NCBI GenBank assembly: GCA_030550715.1
Contig: JAUQOU010000011.1
Location: 1-49,316, forward strand
Source: a bacterium
GTDB lineage: Bacteria; Calescibacteriota; Calescibacteriia; Calescibacteriales; Calescibacteriaceae
Length of the DNA stretch: 49,316 nucleotides
Direction: 5' to 3'
Part shown: positions 18,148-28,900 of the stretch, in pieces
Numbering within the stretch: position 1 is the stretch's first letter
Layout of the letters: every line of letters starts with the position of its first letter
Position numbers and translations under genes: made by a program
The notes under the pieces: model-generated
Told to the model about the DNA's origin: nothing
What the model saw: only the letters and a program-made list of their open reading frames with translations
Databases searched by the model: none

Positions 18148-18948
18148 TCAAGTGCTATGAGAGGCTGGCGACTGATTGGAAGATGAAGAAGTATCTTTTT
18201 TCTGTAGTTCAAGAAATCTGAGTAGCTCTATTGGCAGAGGGAGGATAAGAGTAGCGGTTTTTTCTGTGGCGAGTTCAGATACCGTTTGCAAGAACCTGAG
18301 CTGAACGGTTATAGGATTTTGCGCAAGCATATCAGCAGCTTCTTTTAATTTTTGAGCAGCTTGATATTCTGCTTCGGCGAGAGTTATTTTAGCTCTTCTT
18401 TCTCTTTCAGCTTCCGCCTGCCTTGCCATAGCTCTCTGCATCTCCTGCGGGAGGTCTATATGTTTTACTTCAACCGCCGAAATTTTTATTCCCCATGGCT
18501 CGGTCATTCGGTCAAGTATAGATTGAATTTTCATGTTGATTTTTTCCCTGTGTGCTAAAATCTCATCAAGTTCTGCTTCTCCACAAACGGACCTCAGAGT
18601 AGTTTGTGCGAGCTGGCTTGTAGCATATATGTAATTTTCAATAGAAACTATGGCTTTCGCTGGGTCCACAACTCTGAAATACACAACAGCATTTATCTTG
18701 ACCGAGACATTGTCTTTGGTTATGACATCTTGTGCGGGTATATCCATAGTTATTATACGAAGCGATACTTTAACAAGTCTATCTATTATTGGTATTATGA
18801 ATACGAGTCCCGGTCCTTTAACACCCACAAGTCGTCCCAATCTGAAAACTACTCCTCTTTCGTATTCTTGCAGTATCTTTATTGCAGAAGAAAGAATGAA
18901 TATTGCTATTATTACTATTGGTAGCCAGAAAGATAGGTTTTGAAACAT
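18148..18948 (-). CDS. Slipin / SPFH (band 7) membrane protein
   Basis: This is a stomatin-like scaffold of the inner membrane, of the slipin type. One N-terminal membrane helix (about residues 8-27) is followed by the SPFH domain (about 28-190), with [47 protein letters not shown], and then [14 protein letters not shown]. An Ala/Glu-rich oligomerisation helix follows (about 188-225, [17 protein letters not shown]). The slipin C-terminal segment [15 protein letters not shown] is present. Slipins are often paired with an NfeD protease-like partner; none is adjacent here. A Ser-rich tail ends the protein. Confidence 0.93.
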   Translation of the reverse strand: MFQNLSFWLPIVIIAIFILSSAIKILQEYERGVVFRLGRLVGVKGPGLVFIIPIIDRLVKVSLRIITMDIPAQDVITKDNVSVKINAVVYFRVVDPAKAIVSIENYIYATSQLAQTTLRSVCGEAELDEILAHREKINMKIQSILDRMTEPWGIKISAVEVKHIDLPQEMQRAMARQAEAERERRAKITLAEAEYQAAQKLKEAADMLAQNPITVQLRFLQTVSELATEKTATLILPLPIELLRFLELQKKDTSSSSNQSPASHST

Positions 18949-18957
18949 TTTTTAAAG

Positions 18958-19030
18958 TAGGCCGTGCGGGATTCGAACCCGCGACCCCTGGCTTAAAAGG
19001 CCAGTGCTCTTCCGCCTGAGCTAACGGCCT
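18958..19030 (-). tRNA. tRNA-Lys (anticodon UUU)
   Basis: A 73-nt cloverleaf reads on the minus strand. Its acceptor stem AGGCCGT/ACGGCCT, D arm GCTC/GAGC, anticodon stem CTGGC/GCCAG with loop CTTTTAA (anticodon TTT), and T arm GCGGG/CCCGC with loop TTCGAAT are all perfectly paired. The discriminator is A. CCA is not encoded and must be added post-transcriptionally. Confidence 0.97.
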
Positions 19031-19110
19031 GATTACTACAACAAATTTTTATCTCATCAGAAAGCAAATCTGAAATTTTCAGGAAAAAAATTCAAAAAAT
19101 ATTCGCAATA

Positions 19111-20064
19111 TCATGATTGAGCTTCTTTCAGGACATCCTGCATAATTTCCATCATACTTTCTTTCGGAGGTGCTTCCGAGATCATCGCTCTTACAACCGA
19201 ATCAAGCTCTTCCGGATTCCAGTATTCCTTCTTATCTTTTTTGCGCTTTGAAACAGACCTCCAACCCCCCATAAGCCAGATCATGTTTCCAACTATTCTG
19301 AAAACCTGACCTGTAATTCCTGCGGACTTATCTGATGCGAGATAGACAACAAGTGGAGCAATTGATTTCGGATTGAGAACATCAAAAGGAGCATTAGCAA
19401 CTGATTCAAATATAGCAGCAAGCTGAGGTGTTGCATCTGTTGTAAGGCGTGTTCTTGCAACAGGAGCTATCGCATTGACGGTGACGCCGTACTTTGCCAT
19501 CTCTTCTGCAACTATTATAGTGAAAGCAGCTATTCCAGCTTTTGCTGCACCGTAGTTTGACTGCCCTATGTTCCCCAAAAGACCCGCGTCTGATGTTGTA
19601 TTTATTATTCTGCCAGAAACAGGTTTTCCGGCTTTTGCTTGATTTCTCCACCAAACACACGCGTGATGTGTGCAGTTAAAAGTTCCTTTCAGATGCACAG
19701 AAATAACTTTATCCCAGTCCTCCTCGGTCATGTTGAAAATCATTTTATCTCTCAAAATCCCCGCGTTATTGACGAGTATATCAATTTTTCCGAATTTGTC
19801 TATTGCGGTTTGAATTATTCTTCTTGCACCTTCGAAGTCATCAACGAAGTCGTAGTTTGCAACCGCTTCTCCACCAAGTTTTCTTATCTCTTCAACGACT
19901 TCATCTGCTACTTTTGTCTCTTTACCTTCACCGGAGTAGCTGACACCCGGGTCATTGACGACAACTTTTGCACCGTGGAGAGCAAAAGCTATTGCTTCTT
20001 CTCTGCCTATTCCTCTGCCCGCTCCTGTAATCACTGCAACTTTTCCTTCAAGAAGCTTTGCCAT
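19111..20064 (-). CDS. Short-chain dehydrogenase, MFE-2-like 3-hydroxyacyl-CoA dehydrogenase type
   Basis: This is an NAD(P)-dependent oxidoreductase. The Rossmann motif TGAGRGIG is at residues 13-20, NNAG at 99-102, and the catalytic Ser158, Tyr171 and Lys175 are in place. At 317 residues it is about 70 longer than FabG. The features VVNDPG, DEVVEEIRKLGGEAVANYD and NNAGILRDKMIFNMTEEDWDKVISVHLKGTF are those of the dehydrogenase domain of peroxisomal multifunctional enzyme type 2, so a (3R)-hydroxyacyl-CoA substrate is likely. It has a strong ribosome site (AAAAGGAGGTA, 20071-20081). No hydratase partner is adjacent. Tyr and Lys spacing is canonical, so it should be active. Confidence 0.85.
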   Translation of the reverse strand: MAKLLEGKVAVITGAGRGIGREEAIAFALHGAKVVVNDPGVSYSGEGKETKVADEVVEEIRKLGGEAVANYDFVDDFEGARRIIQTAIDKFGKIDILVNNAGILRDKMIFNMTEEDWDKVISVHLKGTFNCTHHACVWWRNQAKAGKPVSGRIINTTSDAGLLGNIGQSNYGAAKAGIAAFTIIVAEEMAKYGVTVNAIAPVARTRLTTDATPQLAAIFESVANAPFDVLNPKSIAPLVVYLASDKSAGITGQVFRIVGNMIWLMGGWRSVSKRKKDKKEYWNPEELDSVVRAMISEAPPKESMMEIMQDVLKEAQS

Positions 20065-20387
20065 TTTTTCTACCTCCTTTTCTTTTTGAGTTTCTTCAAC
20101 TATATATTTTTCCTGTTATAGCTCAAAAAAATTTTTTTCCACTTTTTTCTGATTTCTTTTTTTATTTTTTACTTCGTTTCCAATCTTACGCTTTACGAAG
20201 AATGTTATCAGAATATAAACAGAAAACCCGTCGTTAAAAATTTTGCCTCTGCCCCAAATTTGGCAGAATAAGAATCCCATTCCCTATAACACTGGAAAAA
20301 TGAAAATATAACCTTTCTCTTAATTTCTCAAATCAAAAAGCCAAAAAATCATTTTTTCCTCAAAAGAGTTTTAATTTAATTTCTGAA
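20065..20387. other. Divergent intergenic region (323 nt)
   Basis: This gap separates the minus-strand dehydrogenase from the plus-strand radical SAM gene and must hold promoters for both. I see no convincing ORF; the longest plus-strand candidate, at 20202, has 11 codons. It holds an imperfect palindrome at 20248-20267 and AT-rich runs. A TTTAAT box about 12-15 nt before the radical SAM ATG could be its -10 element. Confidence 0.5.
20248..20267. repeat. Inverted repeat, possible operator
   Basis: TCTGCC (20248-20253) and GGCAGA (20262-20267) form perfect 6-bp arms around the 8-nt spacer CCAAATTT. No T-run follows, so a regulator-binding site is more likely than a terminator. No regulator gene is adjacent. 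Confidence 0.35.
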
Positions 20388-21572
20388 ATGATCGGTATAA
20401 CTCGGCTCATAAAAGATAAAAAAAGTTTTTCTGATAGATTACGATACGGTCATGATAGCTCATCTCACAAATTTGAAAAAGATGGAAAATTCATACCAGT
20501 TGTCGTGTTCAACATAACTTCTATGTGCAACCTTTCATGCAAACACTGCTACTACTCCGCAAAATCGTATCCAGATGAAGACGAACTTTCAACAAACGAG
20601 ATCCTGAACATAATAGATGATATCGGAAATCTCGGAGTCCCGGTTATCCTTGTCTCGGGAGGAGAGCCCCTGATGAAAAAAGGAGTATACGAACTAATCT
20701 CATTTATGAGAGAGAAAAATATAGATGTAGGACTATCAACAAACGGAACACTCATAACAGAAAAAAACATAGAGAAAATAAAAAAATCTGGAGCGAATTA
20801 TGTTGGAATAAGCATAGATGGATTTGAAAAAACGCACGATTTTTTCAGAGGGAAAAAAGGAGCTTTCAGAAGGTCAGAAGAAGCAATTGAAATATGCCTC
20901 AAAGAGGGATTGACCGTTTCCGTACGCCTCACCCTTACAAAATTTAACATGAACGAAATCACAAAAATCCTTGAATGGGCAGAAGAAAAAGGAGTCCAGA
21001 GATTCTGCATTTACCACCTTGTAGCATCGGGAAGAGGCAAAGATATAAAAGATTCAGCTTTGACACCCGAAGAGACAAGAAAAACCATTGAAAAAGTGTA
21101 CGAGATGACAAAAAAGTTAAATATGGAAATCCTCACAGTTGATGCTCCTTTTGATGGATTTTTCGTAGCACTCAAAAAATTAGAAGAAGGAGACATAGAT
21201 TCGGCAAAAAGAATAATAAAATTGCTCAAAGAACAAGGAGGAGATGGGACAGGGAAAAAAATAGCGGTTATATCACACAGAGGTGATGTATATATAAGCC
21301 AGTTCTGGCTAACAGATAGCTTGGGGAATGTGAGAGAAAAGAACTTCTCAGAGATATGGAACAATTCTGAAAGTCCTTTCCTTTACTATTTAAGGTATAG
21401 AGTGAGGGAAGAGCTTGAAGGAAAGTGCGGGAACTGTCCGCTCAGAGAAATATGCGGTGGGTTCAGACCTCGCGCAATTTCTTACTACGGAAAAATAAAC
21501 GCTCAAGACCCGCTCTGCTATATCACAGAAGAAGAAAAAACAACCCTATCATCTCTCCTGATGGAACAATAA
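20388..21572 (+). CDS. Radical SAM/SPASM protein (AhbD/NirJ/PqqE-like)
   Basis: This is an iron-sulfur enzyme that makes a 5'-deoxyadenosyl radical. The cluster motif CNLSCKHC gives Cys47, Cys51 and Cys54, and the SAM-contact motif SGGEPL follows. The SPASM-type tail reads CGNCPLREICGGF, and a DPLC cysteine follows about 20 residues later. This closely resembles the tail of heme-biosynthesis enzymes AhbD and NirJ, where the motif is CGGCRARA; here the second Cys of CGGC is Phe. The substrate could be a porphyrin or a peptide. No heme genes and no obvious precursor peptide adjoin it; a TolC-like gene follows after 86 nt. Confidence 0.8.
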   Translation: MIGITRLIKDKKSFSDRLRYGHDSSSHKFEKDGKFIPVVVFNITSMCNLSCKHCYYSAKSYPDEDELSTNEILNIIDDIGNLGVPVILVSGGEPLMKKGVYELISFMREKNIDVGLSTNGTLITEKNIEKIKKSGANYVGISIDGFEKTHDFFRGKKGAFRRSEEAIEICLKEGLTVSVRLTLTKFNMNEITKILEWAEEKGVQRFCIYHLVASGRGKDIKDSALTPEETRKTIEKVYEMTKKLNMEILTVDAPFDGFFVALKKLEEGDIDSAKRIIKLLKEQGGDGTGKKIAVISHRGDVYISQFWLTDSLGNVREKNFSEIWNNSESPFLYYLRYRVREELEGKCGNCPLREICGGFRPRAISYYGKINAQDPLCYITEEEKTTLSSLLMEQ

Positions 21573-21658
21573 AAACTTCGGGAAAATGCAAACTTAACAG
21601 CTAAAAAAGAATTGCTAAAAATAAAAAACACCTCAAAAAAACAACAAAAATAAAACTT

Positions 21659-22942
21659 ATGTTAATACTTTGCTCAATAATCATTTCTATAACACTTGAA
21701 AAAGCGGTGAAAATAGCCCTTGAGAACAACCTCTCAATTATATCTGCCAAATATTCTGTTAGTGAATCAGAACTATCATATAAGGGAGCATGGTCTAATA
21801 TCTTTCCGAAAATCACAGTGGACTCATCTTACCGAAGACAGCTCAAAATACCAGAAGTAGAGATTCAGGGAAGAAAGATAAAAGCAGGGAAAGCTGAACA
21901 ATCTCAGATCACACTATCTGCAATTGAAATTATACCGTTGGGGGGTTCGGCGTGGTATCTCAAAGACGCTCAAAAATACGCATACGATTCGCAAATATTT
22001 TCATTTGAAAACCTGAAAAACGAAATCGGCTTTGCGGTGATCAACTCCTATATCTCCATAACTCAACTCCTTCTTGCAAAAAAAATAGCGGAAGAAAACT
22101 TTGAAAGAATGCAAAAACACTATGAGACCGCAAAAGCGCTATACGATGCAGGTGTAATAATTGAACTTGACCTCCTAAGAATTGAAACAGCACTGTTTGA
22201 ATCTGAACAACAACTCAAAAACATTGAAATCCAACTCCAAAACCTCCTCAAAAACTTCTCAATCCTTCTCGGCTCAAAAGATGAAAACGAAATCATACCA
22301 TCAGAGACAATAGATGACCTTATATCTTCATATAAACCAGAAGAATTTCTCGAAAACCTGAAAGAAAAAATAAAATCAGAATTCGTAGAAAACACCCCAG
22401 ACATACTTTCTTTAAAATATAGTGTGAAACAAATTGATAATCTCTCAAAGGCACAAAGAGGAGCACTGTTTCCACAGCTATCGCTTGGGTTCTCACTCCT
22501 CAACTCCTTCGGAACATTCGTTGAACAGAGAAATATTCCTGTTTTGTCTATTGGAGCAATTCTGAGCATAGATTTCGGCGGAACTTACTTTTCTTATCTT
22601 TCACTGAAACAGAGAAAAATGGCTCTCCTTACACGACTTGACGAAATAAAAAACACAAAAAGAAAGGACTTTGAAATGCTCCTGAAAGAATATGAAGTGG
22701 TGAAAAGTAAGCTATATACCTCTCAGAAAAGATTTGAATCATCTGAAAGAGCTTTGAAATCAGCGGAAGAACTTTTCAAGGTAGGAAAGATAACATCTGT
22801 TGACCTGCTTGACTATGAGATACAGTTTGAAAACTCAAAATTTGATGTGATCTCATCAAAGTCAGAACTTTTTTTACTGATGTGGAAAGCACTGAGAATT
22901 CTTGGAGAAATAGAGGAGTTCATAACGAAAATGAATGGATAG
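21659..22942 (+). CDS. TolC-family outer-membrane efflux protein
   Basis: This is a probable outer-membrane channel protein. It has the internal duplication of TolC family members: two long helical hairpins, with LEKAVKIALENNLSIISAK near the start, ALYDAGVIIELDLLRIETALF at about 160-180, and the second-repeat equivalent LFKVGKITSVDLLDYEIQFENSK near 380-405. The 427-residue length is normal. The N-terminus from ATG 21659 has only a short hydrophobic stretch and no basic residues. In-frame codons upstream to 21605 are open and Lys-rich but offer no ATG, GTG or TTG, so the real signal peptide may begin at a non-standard codon. No membrane-fusion or inner-membrane pump gene is adjacent. Confidence 0.85.
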   Translation: MLILCSIIISITLEKAVKIALENNLSIISAKYSVSESELSYKGAWSNIFPKITVDSSYRRQLKIPEVEIQGRKIKAGKAEQSQITLSAIEIIPLGGSAWYLKDAQKYAYDSQIFSFENLKNEIGFAVINSYISITQLLLAKKIAEENFERMQKHYETAKALYDAGVIIELDLLRIETALFESEQQLKNIEIQLQNLLKNFSILLGSKDENEIIPSETIDDLISSYKPEEFLENLKEKIKSEFVENTPDILSLKYSVKQIDNLSKAQRGALFPQLSLGFSLLNSFGTFVEQRNIPVLSIGAILSIDFGGTYFSYLSLKQRKMALLTRLDEIKNTKRKDFEMLLKEYEVVKSKLYTSQKRFESSERALKSAEELFKVGKITSVDLLDYEIQFENSKFDVISSKSELFLLMWKALRILGEIEEFITKMNG

Positions 22943-22968
22943 AAAATCATAGTTCCATCTATTCATTC
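22933..22968. terminator. Possible weak bidirectional hairpin between convergent genes
   Basis: GAATGGATAG (22933-22942) can pair with CTATTCATTC (22959-22968) with one mismatch, and the loop is 16 nt. It spans both stop codons of the convergent pair. There is no good T-run, so terminator function is uncertain. Confidence 0.3.
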
Positions 22969-25900
22969 GGTTCTTTCTCTTCTTGAAAATTTTCTTCTTG
23001 ATTCTCTTCGTCTGAACTTTCCTTCTCCCCCGAACTCTCTTTTTCTTTCATCTCCTTCTCCTCAGTTTCAATCCTCTTTGATTGTTCAAGAACTATCTTG
23101 AGGTTATCAAAAGGCGAATAAAAAGTAAATGACTCTTCCTGCTTTTCGTCTTTACCTCTGACAAGTATTCTTATAGCTCTTGCGTCAGAAGGAACTGATA
23201 TTTCAAACCTTCCTTTTTCATCTGAAATAGAACGATTGCCAAAATCGGTCTCAACAACAACACCCTTGACAGGATTTCCATTCTCATCAACTATAACACC
23301 TGATATAGTTTTGACTATTGGATAGTAAGATGCCCGCCAAGGAGTAGCGGAAACACCAAAACCCAAAAAAACAGGAAACTCCTTCTGAGAACCGAAAAGA
23401 TAGTTTAAAGATAAAGAGGAGAAAAAGTCAAAGAAAAAGCCATCTGATATTTTGAGTTTCAGAGTAGGTATAAAGTTAGCAAGTCCTCCCGCAAAATTGT
23501 ATTCTAAAAATGAATCCAGAGAAAGAGATTGTTTTATCTGAAATCCAAGTCCTCCGAAAATGCGTGTCTGTCTTCTGCTTAATTTTCCAAGTGTAGCCCA
23601 ACTCACCCCCAAATCAAAACCACCGAGAAAGCCAATCTTACCAAAAAATAAATCTCTAACCAAACCAGAAGCAAACTTCAAAGATGGCTGGAGAACAAAA
23701 AGAGAAAAGTAAGGAGATAAAAAAACAAAAAAGTATGCGTCTTCCATTTTTTTCAAAGAGTATAAGTTAGCATTAAAAGAAGGAGAGATAAAGTGATACT
23801 GAATTTCTCCCTCACCGAAAGCGGTTTTTCTACGAAGTATGTAAGATTGACCGGCAAAATCAACTGATATTGAAGGAAGAATAACGAACGATAAAAACTC
23901 CCATCCCACTATTCCAAACCTTGACGAAAAACCCCATCTCACACCCGTTGTCTGAATATTACCCAAAGTTATAGAAGGGAAATAGTTTGACGGAGCGCCA
24001 GAAACCTGAGCAAAACCAAAGTACCCCAAAAATAACCCCTGCGCGTGAGAAAGTTGATACAATCCCCTTAAAAAGAAATCATCTTTGAATATCATGTCTT
24101 TTTCTCTATCTTGAGCTCCCGCCGGACCTAATATGCCAAAGATAAAAATCAAAATAAAAAAGATCTTTCTTGGAAAACCAGCCAGCTTCCGCCTCATCAA
24201 AAGATAAAAGAACACAAAAACAAAGAGCATAGCAATCAGAGAAAAGAGCGGTTTTGAAGTTGAGCAACCATAATTTGCCCTAACATTATCCCCTACACCC
24301 GTATCTCTTTTATACCTATCTGATCTTTGCATATCTGAGGTATATGATGGAGCGAGTAAGTCAGAGCAACCTTCAACAATATTTCCGGAACCAGAACCCA
24401 TCGTCAAAGCAACAGATGAAACAAAAACAAGAGAACTAACATCAAGCATAGTCGCAGAAGCATATATACTGCTCCCCCCGTTGCTTACACCAAAATCATC
24501 TGAAATGTAAGATGAACAGATGTCTTTACCCTTAACCAAGTATATATCTTTCCCTCCATTCCCAAAAGAGGATGTTGTACCTATCAATATGAAGTCCCCA
24601 TCTTCACTCTCAAAAACCGAGTTCTCCTCAAATCCACCAGCCGATGAGTAAGTTCTGAAAACCTTCCTTAACCATAAAATATCACCGTTTGGATTCATCT
24701 TCAGAACTATGGAGCTGTTGTAATCAGAAGATGCTCCCTGCGAGACACCAGATATAAGATAGTTCCCATCGGAAGGCATCGTTATATCAGATGCAAAATC
24801 ATGAGAACCAGCCCATCCAACTATTTTTGACCAGATTATGTTTCCATTCTTATCTAATTTCACAATCCACATATCATATGTACCCCCAAGAGAAAAAGTT
24901 GATCTCATATATCCTACACCAATCAAATTACCGTCTTCAACTTCCAAGACCCTAACAATTCCATCATCAGAGGTATAAGCTCCTAAAACCCTATACCAAT
25001 CAATGTTCCCAGATTCATCAAGTTTTAAAATAAATCCTTCTCCTCCACCTGTTCCATACCTAAAACTATTTACTATATTTGCTATGACATATTTCCCATC
25101 AGAAGTTCTTTTTATTGAGAAAGCGGTATCTTGCTGAACTGATGGACCACCCGTTACAATCTTCGCCCAAGCCATGTCTCCTGAGGAGTTCAGTTTCATA
25201 ACAAGAATGTTATATCCTGAACCTCCTGACCACTCCAATCTCCCTGCGAGCATATAACCGCCATCAGAAGTTTGAGCTATACCTCTTACTTTTATTCCAG
25301 AAAGAGATGTAGTTATTGCTTTTGACCAAGATATTGAAGAAGAGCTGAATTTAGTTATAAAAGATGTAGTTCCTCTTTCAAAGCCGAGCAAAAACTCACC
25401 ATCGTTCGCCTGAAATATCGTTCTTCCCCTTTCACTTCCTGATGAAAAGTCAATTGTTTTTTGCCACGATATATTTCCGAGATTATCAAGTTTTACTATG
25501 TAAGCATCGCTACCCCCAGCACCCGGCGTGTACCCCGTGAGAATAAACCCACCATCGCTTGCTCTTACTGCGGAGTAGAAGAAATCATCTCCACTACTAC
25601 CTATTGCTCTGAAAAATGAATCAGAAGGAGAACACAGTGCATAAACCGAAGAATTCATAATAATACTATTTAACGAAGGAGAAAACACTGCGGAAGAAGA
25701 AGAGGAAGCCACCAAAGAAACAGGAGGAGAAGAGGAAGAGAAAGAAGGAGAAGAAGTATTAGAATTTTGGAAGTTATCGCTACAACCTAAAAGTCCATCT
25801 TCTCTTATTTCTACCAAATAAATATCATATCCTGAACTGAAAGAACTTGTAGAACCAAGTATCAATATACCACCATCTACACCCCTCATAGCAAAGTTAG

Positions 25901-28900
25901 CAAAGTCATCTCCGCCTCTGCCGATGGTTTTGCTCCACAGCAGGTCTCCTGAACCAGAAATCTTAATAACATATATATCTTTTGAAGATGAAAAACTTTG
26001 TGTCTCCCCAACGATTATGAAGTTTCCATCTTGAGTTTTGACTATATACTTTGCTGAATCTGTAAGGTTACCGCCAAAAGTTTTTGCCCACTCCACAACT
26101 CCGCTATTTGAAATCTTCACAGCAAATATATCTGAACAAGAACCATTCCCGCAAGTCAGACCAAAGCTAAAAGTTGTTCCGACAACAATAAAAGAACCGT
26201 CATCTCCCTTCACCAACGCATCGGCATAATCGTCATTTGAACCTCCAACAGTTCTTGCCCATTCAACAGAAGAAAAGTCAGATTTGACCTTGACAACAAA
26301 GAAATCAAAACCACCTGAACCGAAAGAATTTGTCTTTCCCGCAAATACATATCCTCCGTCTTGCGAAAAAACTACCGATTTTAAAGAATCATTACCACCT
26401 CCTCCAATAGTTCTAGAAGATACAAGAACAAGCGATGAATTGAGAACTAAAATATAACCATCTGTACAAGTTCCTCCACAGGTATTCCCAAAGCTATATG
26501 TCTCACCAACAATAAGAAGGTTTCCTCCGGAAACCTCAAGAACAGAGTAAGCGGTATCAGTCCATTCTCCCCCGAAAGTTCTTAAAGAATAAGAAGTATA
26601 AGGTTTAGAAGATGATAAAACGAGAACATCTGAGCAATTCCCACCACATGTCAACCCGGAACTATATGTTTCACCAACAGCAACAAAAGATGCGTTAGAA
26701 TTAACTATGCTGGAGTGTATTTTTTCAGACCTATCTCTGCCTATGGCTCTTGCCCATTCAAGGTCTCCTCTTTTTGTCAGTTTTAAAAGTAGTATATCGT
26801 CATTTCCCGATGAAGTAGAAGTAACACCAGCCAAAAGGTATCCTCCATAGAAATTTGAAGATAAGTCAACAGGCAAAAGAGCTCCTGTAAAAACAATCTC
26901 ATTTCCCGGAGCAGTAATGACTTTTGCAAAAGGTAAAGGAGGAGAAGTCCCTACTGAAACAACATTTGATTTCCCGCCCGCTCCTGTGGCATTTTTAGCA
27001 TAAACCCTATAATACTTCGCCGAACTTATATATGTGTAATCAGTATAAGAAGTAACAAACGAAGGAAGAGAAGCTATGGGAGTGAAAACCGCATTATCGT
27101 CAGATTTCTCAACGATGAAATTTTCTACATTTGAGGAAGGATTCGGATAAAACCACTTCAAAACAACATAGGAAAGCCCCCATGAGAATACCTCCAAAGA
27201 TGGAACATAACAAGGTGATGTATTTTCATCTACATATCCGTTGCAGTTATCATCAACAGCATTACAAAAATCATCAGAAGCAGAAGGATTAATTGACGGG
27301 TTAGAATCATTGCAGTCATTAGTCCCAAGTTCTGAACCAGCTGTGATGTATCCTGGGAAAGAGACTACATTCACACAAGAAGAAGAGCTATTTGGAGCGT
27401 ATCTATCACCATCTGAATCAGTGTATGCCCACTTTTCAACATTGCCATCACAGTCATTATCAACTGAATCAGAGCAGTTCAGAACCGCTCCGGGATAAAT
27501 AGATGAGTTATTATCGTTGCAGTCATCACCAGGCAAAATCAAATTCACAGGTGTATATGTCGTAGAACCAGCAAATTCCACACATACCGAAACGCTTCCC
27601 GCATACTTATACCTATCTTTATCTTGATCTACATAACCCCATATCTCCACACTTCCGTCACAGTTATTGTCTCGTGAATCGTTGCAGTTCGGAACAGCTT
27701 CAGGATAAACCCCTGCGTTGGAATCATCACAATCAGAAAAGCCCAAAATCTCTGATGCAGAAGTATATCCAGAAGATGTAACCTCAACACAGAAAGATAC
27801 AGACAAAGGAGAGTATTTATCACCATCTTTATCTATGTAAGCCCACATCTTATCTTGTCCATCACAGGCACCAACACCTACTGGAATATTCACAGAAGGG
27901 TCCCTATCATCAATATCACCAATTGCTATCTCACTGCCTACTGTTATAAAGCCGGGATAGAATCTCAAAAGACAAATAGATACAGAGTTTGGAGCGTACT
28001 TATCACCATCTTGGTCTGTATAAGCCCAGAATTCAATTATACCATCGCAGTTATTATCTTTTGAATCGTCGCAGTTTATGGGGGCACCGGGATAAACAGT
28101 TGGGTCATTATCATCGCAATCTAACTCGGTTGTGCTTTTGAGTTTATCTGCGGTGTAAAACCCGTTCTTTTGAGCTTCCTCCAAAATATCTCTGATACTT
28201 GTTCTGCCAGATGAGCTATTACTATCTTGTTTTAAAAGAAATATAATATCTCGTAATCTCTTGTAGAAAGAAGTATTTTTTGTTCCCTTGTAAAATTCTT
28301 TTATTGATTTTGTGTTGCCTGACGGGTAAAAATCTCTGTCTTTATCTTCAAATAGTATGGTGTCGTCTAATGTTAAAATATATGGATTTGAGTCATCAAG
28401 GTCTCCTCCTACTGTTGTTATTCCCTCTCCTATATTACTTTCGTAAGATACGATAGGTTCTCCCCCTATACCGTCTCCGTCAGCATCTTTATAAAGGAGC
28501 GAAAGGTCTAATCCGTCTATTTTTATAAAAACCACCTGACCGGGAGAGACAACATAAAAGTTTCTTCTCCAGACCTTAAAGCTTCCCGCATCATCTGATA
28601 TGAAAATATCGACAGAGTACGGTTTTGCATCCTCATATACCGGAAGGTCAAGAATCAATTCTTTCTGCAAAACTAAAAATTCCTGCTGATTTATCTGCAT
28701 GGTAATTCCCTCTTTTGATTCTTCGGCGAAGTTTATGTTGAACGACATATAATCATCACAAGATAGAGAGTCGCAGACAGAAAGAATTGTTCCGCATCTT
28801 TGAGTATAAAATGAGCAGGAGTTCTGAAAATTATTATCAGATGTGGTAATTGGAGCGGAGGCGAAAAAAACATTCTCTGGAACAAACTTTTTTTCTGATA

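Noticed and set aside
20202-20237. An 11-codon ORF upstream of the radical SAM gene as a possible RiPP precursor
   Set aside because: It has no ribosome site, no leader-like sequence and is too short; no support for a precursor peptide.
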